Positions 16,577 through 25,997 of a stretch of DNA of 64,000 bases are shown in pieces. The notes beneath the pieces are model-generated. The model ran no database searches, was not told where the DNA came from, and saw nothing but the letters and a program-made list of their open reading frames with translations. The DNA is from Lachnospiraceae bacterium AC2028. Lineage in GTDB: Bacteria > Bacillota > Clostridia > Lachnospirales > Lachnospiraceae. The position numbers and the translations under genes were made by a program. Numbering within the stretch: the first letter of the stretch is position 1; each line of letters starts with the position of its first letter. The stretch spans positions 248,001 through 312,000 of the forward strand of contig JNJD01000006.1 of NCBI GenBank assembly GCA_000702685.1, in the 5' to 3' direction.

Positions 16577-17197
16577 TTACACGGGCAATCCGAGAGAGCT
16601 GAGTATTTTCTTATACGACTCGACATCGGGAACAAGAATGAAATATCCGTCGATCTGAACTTCATCGAAAAATTTCGACTGGATCATAAGGATCTGATCG
16701 CCGTATATTCCGAACTCGATCGCGGGAACGGAAAGGATCGCGCCGGCCATATCAACGGTAAGAGCCGGAGGCGAAGGGAATATCTTGAGATTGGTAAGTG
16801 TCGAAAGCGAATTGAGATAAGCTCCCGTAATGATATTACCTACTTCCTGCATCGCGGATAATTCCATCTCGGTGAATTCCTCACCGGGATCTCCCATCCC
16901 CATCATAACTTTATTGATCAGATACTTGGCGCTCTTCTGCTCGACAAGGAAGAGCATCGATCCGGTTATATCACCCTCTACTCCGAGGAATACACCGACC
17001 ATTATCTGCTCTTCACCGCCGATGGCATTTCCGACGTCGGAAAAATCAAGAAGCTCAACCTGGGGCACGCCCATATCGATCTTGCATCCGAGCATCTGAG
17101 AAAGAGCCGTCATGGCATTTCCGGCACCGATGTTTCCGATCTCTTTTAATACGTCATAATAATTCTGAGTTACATCAGTTAGACTAAGATCGCTCAT
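16577..17197 (-). CDS. cheC: CheY-P phosphatase CheC
   Basis: A 206-residue CheC. Both phosphatase helices are present: EIGNIGAGNAMTALSQML near the N-terminus and EVGNIITGAYLNSLSTL near the middle, each with the key Glu-x2-Asn. It removes phosphate from CheY-P, with CheD as its activator. Its start has GGGGG a few bases upstream. The related phosphatase FliY is encoded at 29856. Confidence 0.95.
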   Translation of the reverse strand: MSDLSLTDVTQNYYDVLKEIGNIGAGNAMTALSQMLGCKIDMGVPQVELLDFSDVGNAIGGEEQIMVGVFLGVEGDITGSMLFLVEQKSAKYLINKVMMGMGDPGEEFTEMELSAMQEVGNIITGAYLNSLSTLTNLKIFPSPPALTVDMAGAILSVPAIEFGIYGDQILMIQSKFFDEVQIDGYFILVPDVESYKKILSSLGLPV

Positions 17198-17217
17198 ATA
17201 ACCCCCAAAATGATAAA

Positions 17218-17712
17218 TCAGATGTCATCAAGGTTAATGGTATTGATATCGAGAATGGAGATAAGCTGGTCTCCGTTCTTGCCTACCGCGCTGACAAATT
17301 TTCTGGATTCGTGTGATCCGCCCTCGGGAGTGGTCGACTCGATCTGGTCCTCGGAAAGCTTGATAACTTCCTTGACTTCGTCCACAAGTACCCCGATGCT
17401 TCCCTCGGATTCAACCTTGAGGATGATGATCCTGGTGTCACGTCCGATCTCATCTTCGGAAAGTCCCATCTTGAGTCTGAGGCTCATTACGGGAATGACC
17501 TCGCCTCTGAGATTGATGACTCCCTTGAGATATGCGGGAACCTTGGGCACTCTGGTTATCTGCTGCATCCTGAGGATGTTGTCAATATAATTGATATCGA
17601 TTCCGAAATCCTCGTCGCCGAGGCTGATGACTATATACTGGAAAATCTCTTTTACAATCTTGGTCTCGTCACCGCTCGCCGGAAGATTCTTAAGATCATT
17701 ACTTAATTCCAT
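17218..17712 (-). CDS. cheW: Chemotaxis coupling protein CheW
   Basis: A 164-residue adaptor linking receptors to CheA. The whole protein is a CheW/SH3-like domain with GIDINYIDNILRMQQITRVP and YLKGVINLRGEVIPVMSL. The frame could start at a TTG at 17736 overlapping the cheA stop, but the ATG at 17712 has an AAAGGCAGG site and gives the normal length. It follows cheA by 20 bases. Confidence 0.95.
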   Translation of the reverse strand: MELSNDLKNLPASGDETKIVKEIFQYIVISLGDEDFGIDINYIDNILRMQQITRVPKVPAYLKGVINLRGEVIPVMSLRLKMGLSEDEIGRDTRIIILKVESEGSIGVLVDEVKEVIKLSEDQIESTTPEGGSHESRKFVSAVGKNGDQLISILDINTINLDDI

Positions 17713-17732
17713 ATTAACCTGCCTTTCTGTAA

Positions 17733-19865
17733 TCAAAGGAGTGCGTTGGTATCAAGGATGAGGGCAACTTCGCCGTCACCGAGGATAGTAGCGCCGCTGA
17801 TGAATTTGACCTGTTTGATATATTTTCCGAGAGACTTGATGACTATCTCCTGCTGTCCTCTGAGTTCATCGACAACAAGACCGGCCATCTTATCGCCCTT
17901 CTTGACGATGACAACGGTAAGATTTCCGTCTACAAGAGGCTTAGCCTCAACATCGATCAGTTCGTTGACTCTGATGAGAGGAAGTACGGTTCCGCGAAGA
18001 TTGATGACTTCCTTATTTTCAACAAACTTGATATCCTGCTCGGATATTGTCTCGATGGTCTCGATCGATCCGAGTGAGATCGCATACTTCTCGCCGCCGA
18101 CAACAACCATGAGAGTCTGGATGATCGCAAGGGTAAGAGGAAGTCTGATCGTCCATGTCGAACCTTCGCCGAGTACGGACTTGACACTGACTTCACCGCT
18201 GAGAGCTTCGATCTTGGACTTAACAACATCGAGTCCGACGCCTCTTCCGGACACATCGGTGATCTCCTTGGCAGTGGAGAATCCTGGATGGAACAAGAGA
18301 TTGATCGCATCCTTATCAGCCATTGCAGCTGCCTGTTCGGGAGTGATGACGCCCTTTTCGATAGCTTTGTTCTTGACTGCTTCGGTATCGATTCCGTTAC
18401 CGTCATCTCTTACTTCGATGATGACGTTATTACCTTCCTGATATGCATCGAGGAATATGGAACCTGTCTCGGGCTTTCCGCGCTGTGCACGGACTTCCGC
18501 AGACTCGATACCGTGATCGGCCGAATTTCTGAGCAGGTGCATCAGAGGATCACCGATCTCATCGACAACGGTACGGTCAAGTTCGGTCTCTTCACCGGTC
18601 ATGTACAGTTCCATCTTCTTGCCGAGCTTCTTGTTAAGATCGCGGATCATACGAGGGAACTTCTGAACGGTATTCTCAATGGGAACCATTCGAACCTTCA
18701 TGACGGATTCATGAAGATTGGTGGTAACGCTCTCGAGGTATTCGATCTTCTCATTGAAATCATTGTTCTCAGCCGAACCCGATGAAGCGGATACAAGGCT
18801 GTTCTTTGCAATGATAAGCTCGGATACGAGATTCATGAGTGAATCGAGCTTCTCGATATCGACTCTTATCGTTCTGTTGACTACGGGCTTGCCGGGCTTT
18901 GCTGCAGCGGGTTTGCCTGCATTTGCAGCGGCAGCGGGAGCCGCGGGTGCGGATGAAGGAGCGGGTGCTGCGGGTGCCGAAGGAGCAGCGGGTGCTTCCG
19001 CGGGTGCTTCAGCCTGAGGAGCTGCAGCGGCTGCGGGCTCTTCATCTTCAATATGGATCTTATCGACATCAACAGGTGCTCCGACTACCTTATCGATCTC
19101 GGATACATCGGATGCAGCCTTTATAAGATCATCAATAGGGCACTCTGCGATAACGATCAGAGTGAAATCAAAATCGAACTTTTCGTCTTCGATATCCTGT
19201 GAACTGGGATTGGAAACAACGATCTCTCCGCCCTTTTCCTCGATTGCCTTGAGAACAAGGAATGCTCTTGCAGCCTTAAGGATGCAGGATTCCTTGACGG
19301 TAACATTGAGGCCGTAGACCTTCATTCCCGACTTGAGAGCTTCGCCGAGAACCTTGACCTGTGAATCGTCAAATTTGATCTGGTTCCATTTATCGGAACC
19401 TGCATCGGATGCTTTGGAATCGGAAGCGGATGCGCTTTCTGACGCTGCGGGTGCCGCAGCTGCGGGAGCCTCGCCGGATGATTTTCCTTCGAGGTATTCA
19501 TTAAGAAGCTTGATGAGGGGTTCGTTGTCATTGGTTCCCTCATCCTGAGAACTCTTGATATTATCGGTATATTCCTGGAGGGCATCAAGGCACTGGAAAA
19601 GTGTATCGATCATCTCGGGACCGACCTTGATGTTGCCGGATCTGACTTCGGAGAATACATTCTCCATATCATGGGTAAGATTCTGCATCCTCTTATAACC
19701 CATGGTGCCTGCCATTCCCTTAAGTGAATGAGCTGCGCGGAAAATCTCATTGATGGTGTCTGCATCCTCGGGGTTCTGCTCGAGGTTCAGGATCTGCTTG
19801 TTCAGATTCTGCAAGTGTTCGTTAGTCTCATCAAGGAAGATCTCCAGATATTGACTGACATCCAT
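17733..19865 (-). CDS. cheA: Chemotaxis histidine kinase CheA
   Basis: A 710-residue cytoplasmic kinase. Domains in order: P1 Hpt with the phosphorylated His46 (RAAHSLKGMAGTMGY); a P2-like CheY/CheB-binding domain (about 170-275); a long Ala/Pro linker; P3 dimerisation helices; P4 ATPase with N box (HLLRNSADHGIES), G1 (VRDDGNGID) and G2 (GRGVGLDVVKSKIE); and a CheW-like P5. It phosphorylates CheY and CheB. GGAGGGG precedes the ATG. It is between cheB and cheW. Confidence 0.97.
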   Translation of the reverse strand: MDVSQYLEIFLDETNEHLQNLNKQILNLEQNPEDADTINEIFRAAHSLKGMAGTMGYKRMQNLTHDMENVFSEVRSGNIKVGPEMIDTLFQCLDALQEYTDNIKSSQDEGTNDNEPLIKLLNEYLEGKSSGEAPAAAAPAASESASASDSKASDAGSDKWNQIKFDDSQVKVLGEALKSGMKVYGLNVTVKESCILKAARAFLVLKAIEEKGGEIVVSNPSSQDIEDEKFDFDFTLIVIAECPIDDLIKAASDVSEIDKVVGAPVDVDKIHIEDEEPAAAAAPQAEAPAEAPAAPSAPAAPAPSSAPAAPAAAANAGKPAAAKPGKPVVNRTIRVDIEKLDSLMNLVSELIIAKNSLVSASSGSAENNDFNEKIEYLESVTTNLHESVMKVRMVPIENTVQKFPRMIRDLNKKLGKKMELYMTGEETELDRTVVDEIGDPLMHLLRNSADHGIESAEVRAQRGKPETGSIFLDAYQEGNNVIIEVRDDGNGIDTEAVKNKAIEKGVITPEQAAAMADKDAINLLFHPGFSTAKEITDVSGRGVGLDVVKSKIEALSGEVSVKSVLGEGSTWTIRLPLTLAIIQTLMVVVGGEKYAISLGSIETIETISEQDIKFVENKEVINLRGTVLPLIRVNELIDVEAKPLVDGNLTVVIVKKGDKMAGLVVDELRGQQEIVIKSLGKYIKQVKFISGATILGDGEVALILDTNALL

Positions 19866-19899
19866 AATTTTTCCCCTCCATAATATTATCTTGTTCAGG

Positions 19900-20979
19900 T
19901 TAGGAAATACCCACCTTCATTGATATCTCTTCGGCAACCTTGTCAAGGCTGACTACCTGATCGGAAAGGCCTGCCGCATATACTGCCTTGGGCATTCCGT
20001 AGATAGTGGATGAGGCTTCATCCTGCGAAATAACATATGCCTTGCGCTTTGCTTTAAGATTCTTGATACCTTCGGTACCGTCGGCGCCCATTCCTGTGAG
20101 GATACAGCATACGATGTGATCGAACTTGGAATTGATGAGCGATTCGAACATGTAGTTCGCACAGGGCTTAACACCTTCTCTGTTAGGCTCATCGGTATAG
20201 TGGATCACGTATGTTCCGGGTTTGCCGGGAACGATGTTCATATGCATACCGCCTGCGGAGATATACACATGACCTTTTTCAAGTACCTGACCCTCCGCGG
20301 CTTCACACACTGCTATCTTCGAGGTTGAATTAAGCCTCTGGGCAAGTGTTGCGGTGAAACCCTTGGGCATATGCTGGACTAAAACAACGGGAGCATCGAG
20401 ATTTTCGGGAAGGAACGGAATAACGCTCGAAAGAGCCTTAGGTCCGCCTGTAGAACTGGCGATGGCTACGATCTTGGATCCGACTATCTTGCTGCTCGAC
20501 TTGGACAAAAGTCCTATCAGCTTCTGGGTATCTTCCCTCTTCTGGCGTTCCCTGGTCCTGTCGGTAAAAACAGGAAGCCTGGAATTTGCTACGCCTCTGA
20601 GTACCCTTAAAAACTGACCGACGAAATCGGCTTCCCTACAGGAATTGGCCTGATCGGGTTTGTGCACGAAATCCAGTGCTCCGAGTTCCAGTGCATCCAT
20701 GGTGGTCTGTGCGCCTTCCATGGTGTCGGTACTTGCCATCATTACTCTCTGCGGAAGATTTGCTTTCTTGAGTTCCGAGAGGAACTGAAGTCCGTTCATC
20801 TTGGGCATGTTAACGTCCAGAACGATGGCATCGTAGGTATTCTTTTTTACAAGCTCGAGGGCTTCGATGCCGTTGATGGCACGTCCTGCGACCTCGAAAG
20901 CTTCATCGCCTGTTATTATATCACAGAGCACTCTTCTCATGAGTGCAGAGTCGTCAACTACAAGGATTTTTTTCTTCAT
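19900..20979 (-). CDS. cheB: Chemotaxis methylesterase/deamidase CheB
   Basis: A 359-residue response regulator with an N-terminal receiver (Asp9, Asp10, phosphoacceptor Asp55 in VLDVNMPKMNG) and a C-terminal methylesterase with the catalytic triad signatures (ASSTGGPKAL Ser, VQHMPKGFT His, GMGADG Asp). It removes methyl groups from receptors for adaptation. No cheR partner is in the window. It lies between the PilZ gene and cheA. Confidence 0.96.
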   Translation of the reverse strand: MKKKILVVDDSALMRRVLCDIITGDEAFEVAGRAINGIEALELVKKNTYDAIVLDVNMPKMNGLQFLSELKKANLPQRVMMASTDTMEGAQTTMDALELGALDFVHKPDQANSCREADFVGQFLRVLRGVANSRLPVFTDRTRERQKREDTQKLIGLLSKSSSKIVGSKIVAIASSTGGPKALSSVIPFLPENLDAPVVLVQHMPKGFTATLAQRLNSTSKIAVCEAAEGQVLEKGHVYISAGGMHMNIVPGKPGTYVIHYTDEPNREGVKPCANYMFESLINSKFDHIVCCILTGMGADGTEGIKNLKAKRKAYVISQDEASSTIYGMPKAVYAAGLSDQVVSLDKVAEEISMKVGIS

Positions 20980-21022
20980 AAGCCACCTGTACCTAACGCG
21001 CTTTGACTGTTAAATAAAAGCT

Positions 21023-21742
21023 TTATCTCTTGAGATTCTTTCTTTCTTCTTCAAATATGAATCTGATGATCTCTTCCCTTGCACCGCGTTCCATATTGAT
21101 GTACTGGACTCTGTGCTCGTAGGTTCCGGGTCTGTTCTCGAGTTCCTTGACAACGAGGACTTTGCCGATGAGTTCATACTTCTTGCGCTCTCCTCCTATA
21201 AGAAGGTTATAGCTGATGTAGAGCATGCTTCCGGGCTCGTACTTCTGGTTGGACATGAATCTGAGTCCGCCGCCGGATATATCGACGATAACGCTTCTCT
21301 TGATCGGAAGGTTGGGCTGTAGATATAAGGGACTCTTATTGGCTACGGCATTAACCTCTTCCTCAACAAGATTTCTGGAGCACATCTCAAGCGCGCAGCT
21401 GAATCTGTAATACTCTCTGCGCTGGTATTTTCTGAGATTGCTCGTAAGCTCAAGTACGAGAACATAGATATTATTGGACTTATAACGGTCAATGACCCTT
21501 ACAAAACACTGGTAAAGGCCCGCGCCCGTATAAACGATCATATTAAACTCTGCGTCAACCGGAAGAAGTATCAGCTTTGTCTGCTCGATGGGCATCTGAA
21601 CTTCTATGGAATCCTCGGATATGATGTCTACGATCTTGGTCTCGTAGTATCTGGCGTTTTCGGTCTTGTCCTCGCCGTCAAGCTTACGGTCCACAGCCGT
21701 TAATTCGACTCTGTCTCCGGGTGAAATAAAATTACTAAGCAT
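21023..21742 (-). CDS. YcgR-type PilZ protein, c-di-GMP flagellar brake
   Basis: A 239-residue protein. The N-terminal YcgR-like beta domain covers about residues 1-105 and the PilZ domain the rest. The c-di-GMP contacts are present: RREYYR (the RxxxR motif, about residues 107-112) and DISGGGLRF (the D/NxSxxG motif). When loaded, proteins of this type slow the motor by touching MotA or the C-ring. It is embedded between flhG and cheB, a position not used in B. subtilis, where ypfA is elsewhere. Confidence 0.92.
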   Translation of the reverse strand: MLSNFISPGDRVELTAVDRKLDGEDKTENARYYETKIVDIISEDSIEVQMPIEQTKLILLPVDAEFNMIVYTGAGLYQCFVRVIDRYKSNNIYVLVLELTSNLRKYQRREYYRFSCALEMCSRNLVEEEVNAVANKSPLYLQPNLPIKRSVIVDISGGGLRFMSNQKYEPGSMLYISYNLLIGGERKKYELIGKVLVVKELENRPGTYEHRVQYINMERGAREEIIRFIFEEERKNLKR

Positions 21743-21755
21743 AACACATCCTCCG

Positions 21756-22625
21756 TTATCTTCTGGTAACTATATGAGAGAAAAACGCCGCCATTCCCCT
21801 TGCAGGCCTCTTGGCTTCACCGTTCTCATCAAGAAGCGCTTTTGCGATCTGTTCATAGGCCTGGGATGACTTGGACGCCGGATTCTTGAGTGAAACCGGC
21901 ATCTGCTGCATTACCGCATCGGAAAGCTGTACATCATACGGTACGCATCCGAGGTATGTAAGCGGCAGTTTCAAAAATCTCTGTACTACAGAATTAAGCT
22001 TTTTATAAAGCGTCTGTCCGTCGGCTTCCTTGGTAACCCTGTTCGCTATCATCCTTACAACGGTTTCATTGGGATTGAACCTCGGGTGCCTTGCGAGAGC
22101 CTTTAAGAGCGAGTATGAATCGGTTATGGAAGTGGGTTCATGCGTTGTGATGAGAAGTATCTCTCCGCTCGCAACGAGGAATTCCAGAACCGCATCCGAT
22201 ATTCCCGCACCTGTATCAACTATTATTATATCAGCAATCGAATCAAGTTCCGACAGATTCTGGATAATATAATTCAGATAATCGTTACTGAGGTTTGACA
22301 TCCCCGCGATACCGCTTCCGCCGGATATAAAACCGACTTCTCCGGGTCCCCAGGTTATGATGTCCTTAATGTTCTTGCCCTGGTAGATAAGATCGCAGAG
22401 GTTGTGCTTCGGAACCGTTCCGAACATTATCTCTATATTCGCCAGACCGAAATCCGCATCGAGTATGATGACTCTCTTACCGAGTTTTTTCAGCCATATG
22501 GCAAGGTTGATCGCTGTATTCGATTTTCCGACTCCGCCCTTTCCGCTTGTTACAGTAATGACTCTCGCAAGCGGTCTTGCCTGTCTCGAAGCTTTTATGA
22601 TACGGAGTGATTCAGCCTGATCCAT
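21756..22625 (-). CDS. flhG: MinD-like ATPase FlhG (YlxH)
   Basis: A 289-residue ParA/MinD family ATPase with the deviant Walker A (SGKGGVGKSNTAIN, about residues 26-39), VIILDADFGLANIE and VDTGAGIS. It controls flagellar number and placement together with FlhF. The C-terminus carries a short Arg-rich amphipathic tail suitable for membrane contact. GGAGGAG precedes the start, 3 bases after flhF. Confidence 0.95.
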   Translation of the reverse strand: MDQAESLRIIKASRQARPLARVITVTSGKGGVGKSNTAINLAIWLKKLGKRVIILDADFGLANIEIMFGTVPKHNLCDLIYQGKNIKDIITWGPGEVGFISGGSGIAGMSNLSNDYLNYIIQNLSELDSIADIIIVDTGAGISDAVLEFLVASGEILLITTHEPTSITDSYSLLKALARHPRFNPNETVVRMIANRVTKEADGQTLYKKLNSVVQRFLKLPLTYLGCVPYDVQLSDAVMQQMPVSLKNPASKSSQAYEQIAKALLDENGEAKRPARGMAAFFSHIVTRR

Positions 22626-22628
22626 AGC

Positions 22629-23927
22629 TTACTCTCCTCCCAGAAGCTGCTTGACAATGCGCTGCGCGTTGAAAGTCTCGATATCATCGGGAACGTTCTG
22701 TCCGCAGGTGACAAATGCGATGGAACTGTCGGAATAGCATGTAATGTTATACAGGCTTCCGAGAGTCGAAGTCTCATCCAGCTTGGTAAAGATAAGCTGG
22801 AACTCGGAAACGCTGCGGTAATTGTCGACGATCTTCTTAAGATCCTTGTACTTGGTCGTTGCACTGAGCACAAGGAAGCACTGCTTGGTAACGGTTTCGG
22901 GCAGGCATTCCATAAAGCTCTTCTGCTTGATGAGAAGCTCTTCACTCTTGTGTGAATGTCCAGCGGTATCAACAAGGATGTATTCACAATCCTTAAAATC
23001 ATCGCAGGCGATGCTGAGTTCGTCTTCGGAATAAATGACTCTGAAGGGAACTTCCAGAATGCTTGCGTAAGTCCTTAACTGATCGGCTGCGGCTATCCTG
23101 TATGTGTCGGTTGTAAGGAGCGCTACCTTCTTCTTGTTGTTAACGGAAAGAGAACTTGCAACCTTGGCTATGGTGGTCGTCTTTCCGACACCGGTAGGAC
23201 CTATGAAAAAGATAACGACAGGTCCCTTTGCTCCGGGATCGGCGATGCCTTCTGCCTTACCGAAACGAAGGATCATCTTCTGGTAAACCGCACTCAGATA
23301 ATGATCGAGCTTTGCACCCGGTTTGGAAATGTCGCCGGCACCGGTGATGAGCTCATTGACAAGCTTCTCATCGATGTCGTTGTCTATCATGGTGTTATAT
23401 AAAAGTCTTAAGAATCTGGATGTCTCCCTGTCGGGTTCGGTTTCAGCATTTCCCGAGCTCTGTTCCTTCTCGGCTGCGGGTTCCGGTTTTACTTCGGGCT
23501 TTTTGACGGGCTTTGCCTCTTCGGAAGGTCCGAGCTTCTTCTCCAGGATATTCTGAAGGTTATCAAGCTTTTCTTCGAGCACGCGGCTCTTGTCCTCCGA
23601 GGATGCGGAAGATCCGGGTGCCGTTTTGACTTCCGGCTTTACTGAAGTCTTTACGGTTTCCGATGACTTGTCCGACGCAGCAGCCTCGGCTTTAGCCTTC
23701 TCCTGCGCACTGACCTGTGCCCTGGCGATCCTTCGGATCTGTTCCATGCCGGGATCTTCTTCTTCGATTGCGGCGGTCACTTCAACTCTCTTGCTCTTTA
23801 AGAATGCAAAAGGCGGCTTGGCTTTGACCTTACGTACATTCATGATGACAAGGTTCTCGCCCAAGTCCTTCTTGGCAAGTGCGGTTGCTTCTTCTTCATT
23901 TTTACCGATAAATTTCTTGATTATCAT
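22629..23927 (-). CDS. flhF: Signal-recognition-particle-like GTPase FlhF
   Basis: A 432-residue SRP-family GTPase that sets the site of flagellar assembly. The B domain is a Lys/Glu/Ala/Ser-rich low-complexity region (about residues 60-165), followed by N and G domains with Walker A GPTGVGKTTTIAKVA, DTYRIAAADQL, DTAGHSHK and TKLDETSTLG. The start is 1 base after the flhA stop with its ribosome site inside flhA. FlhG acts as its GTPase regulator. Confidence 0.96.
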   Translation of the reverse strand: MIIKKFIGKNEEEATALAKKDLGENLVIMNVRKVKAKPPFAFLKSKRVEVTAAIEEEDPGMEQIRRIARAQVSAQEKAKAEAAASDKSSETVKTSVKPEVKTAPGSSASSEDKSRVLEEKLDNLQNILEKKLGPSEEAKPVKKPEVKPEPAAEKEQSSGNAETEPDRETSRFLRLLYNTMIDNDIDEKLVNELITGAGDISKPGAKLDHYLSAVYQKMILRFGKAEGIADPGAKGPVVIFFIGPTGVGKTTTIAKVASSLSVNNKKKVALLTTDTYRIAAADQLRTYASILEVPFRVIYSEDELSIACDDFKDCEYILVDTAGHSHKSEELLIKQKSFMECLPETVTKQCFLVLSATTKYKDLKKIVDNYRSVSEFQLIFTKLDETSTLGSLYNITCYSDSSIAFVTCGQNVPDDIETFNAQRIVKQLLGGE

Positions 23928-23928
23928 T

Positions 23929-25974
23929 TTATGCGGTAACCATTCCGACCGATGTCAGATTGACGCTTGAGTCAACCTCGTTATATGACACGACAATCAG
24001 GTCTTTATAGTAATCCTCCGTCAGTTTTCTGAAATAGATCCTCACGATGGGTGATGTGACTATTATCGGGTTCTTGCCGAGATTCTCAAGCTTCTGGACT
24101 TCGCGTCCGACGGATTCAAGTATCTCATGCGTACGTGAAGGATCGATGTTGATGAACGATCCGTTCTCGGTCTGCTTTACTCCGGCCATTATCTCCTGCT
24201 CGATCTTCGGATCGAGAGTCACTACGGAGTTTGTATCATTAAGTGCAAAGTATCTCGCAGATATCGCCCTCTTCAGAGCCTGTCTTACATACTCGGTAAG
24301 GATGTCGGTATCCCTCGTTGTGGGTGCATAATCGGCAAGTGTTTCGAGTATGGTAAGAAGATCCCTGATCGATACACCTTCCCTGAGAAGATTCTGAAGT
24401 ACCTTTTGTATATCTCCGAGTCCCAGAAGCTTAGGCACAAGCTCGTCCACAAGATTGGGATTGTTTTCTTTTACGTTGTTGATAAGATTCTGTACATCCT
24501 GTCTGGTAAGCAGCTCATCGATATGCTGCCTTATTATCTCTGTCAGATGCGTTGCGATGATCGAAGGAGGATCGACAACGGTATATCCCAGAGTCTCGGC
24601 TTTCTCACGCTGTCCTTCGGTTATCCATATCGCGGGCAGATGGAATGAAGGTTCGAATGTCGGGATTCCGGTGATCTCTTCCTGGACATATCCGGGATTC
24701 ATCGCCATATAGTGATCGAAAAGTATCTCGCCTTCGCTTATCTGTATGCCCTTGATCTTGATTATGTACTGGTTGGGATTGAGCTGTATGTTATCCCTCA
24801 GTCTGATGATGGGTACAACGGTACCGAGTTCGAGAGCGATCTGTCTTCTGATCATTACGACACGGTCGAGAAGATCGCCGCCCTGGTTAACATCGGCAAG
24901 CGGGATGATACCGTATCCGAATTCGAGTTCGATCGGGTCAACCTGCAAAAGCGAATTAACGTTTTCCGGCTGCCTTATCTCCTCCGCTTCCGTTTCTTCC
25001 TTGCTCACATCTAGTTCAATGCTTGCGGTCTGAAGTTTCTTGCTTACTCTTGTTCCGGAGAACATGAAGAGAATGCCGAGTCCGACAAAAAGGACCGTGT
25101 TCAGATCCGTGAACAGACCGAGTATTGTCATCATACCGCCGACGATAAAGAGTACCTTCGGAAGTCCGAACAGCTGCTTGATTATCGTCTCACCGAGTTC
25201 CTTGTCTGATGAACCCTTTGTGACAAGGATACCGGTTGAAAGAGAGATCATCAGTGAGGGAATCTGTGATACAAGTCCGTCACCGATGGTAAGTATCGCA
25301 AATGAACTGAGGGCATCGCTTATGCTCATTCCCCTTCTGAGAACGGCAAGGGCAATACCTCCGATAAGGTTGACTCCGGTGATGAGAAGACCCGCAACGG
25401 CGTCTCCCTTTACGTACTTGACGGCACCGTCCATGGAACCGTAAAATGCGGATTCTTTCTGGATCTTTTCACGTCTTTCCTTGGCTTCCTGATCGTCGAT
25501 CGCGCCGGTATTGAGATCAGCATCGATAGCCATCTGCTTACCGGGCATAGCATCCAGCGTGAATCTTGCGGTAACTTCCGATACACGTTCTGAACCTTTG
25601 TTGATGACCATGAACTGGATGATCAAAAGGATTATGAAAATGATCGCACCGATTATCAGGTCACCGCCGCCGACGAAATTTCCGAAGGTGGCAACAACGT
25701 TTCCCGCATAGCCGTCACGAAGGATAAGCCTTGTGGACGAAGTGTTCATCGAGATCCTGAACAGGGTCGTGAACAAAAGCAGTGTCGGGAAAAAGCTCAT
25801 GTCCAGAACTTCCTTGCAAAAGAGAGCTCCGAACATAATGGTCATCGCAAGTGAGATGTTAAAAGCCAGAAGTACATCGAGCACACCTGAAGGGATGGGA
25901 ATGATGAAGAGTATGATAGCTACGGCAAGATAAAGAGCTACAAATACATCAAATTTGCCGATCGACTTGAACAT
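23929..25974 (-). CDS. flhA: Flagellar export gate protein FlhA
   Basis: A 681-residue protein of the type III export gate. The N-terminal 320 residues contain about eight membrane helices and the FHIPEP-type loop (TARFTLDAMPGKQMAIDADL, then NTGAIDDQEAKERREKI). The cytoplasmic C-terminal ring that receives FliI, chaperones and substrates fills the rest. Length and motifs are standard. It is between flhB and flhF. Confidence 0.97.
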   Translation of the reverse strand: MFKSIGKFDVFVALYLAVAIILFIIPIPSGVLDVLLAFNISLAMTIMFGALFCKEVLDMSFFPTLLLFTTLFRISMNTSSTRLILRDGYAGNVVATFGNFVGGGDLIIGAIIFIILLIIQFMVINKGSERVSEVTARFTLDAMPGKQMAIDADLNTGAIDDQEAKERREKIQKESAFYGSMDGAVKYVKGDAVAGLLITGVNLIGGIALAVLRRGMSISDALSSFAILTIGDGLVSQIPSLMISLSTGILVTKGSSDKELGETIIKQLFGLPKVLFIVGGMMTILGLFTDLNTVLFVGLGILFMFSGTRVSKKLQTASIELDVSKEETEAEEIRQPENVNSLLQVDPIELEFGYGIIPLADVNQGGDLLDRVVMIRRQIALELGTVVPIIRLRDNIQLNPNQYIIKIKGIQISEGEILFDHYMAMNPGYVQEEITGIPTFEPSFHLPAIWITEGQREKAETLGYTVVDPPSIIATHLTEIIRQHIDELLTRQDVQNLINNVKENNPNLVDELVPKLLGLGDIQKVLQNLLREGVSIRDLLTILETLADYAPTTRDTDILTEYVRQALKRAISARYFALNDTNSVVTLDPKIEQEIMAGVKQTENGSFINIDPSRTHEILESVGREVQKLENLGKNPIIVTSPIVRIYFRKLTEDYYKDLIVVSYNEVDSSVNLTSVGMVTA

Positions 25975-25997
25975 ATCATCCTCCTTTCATCGTATTT

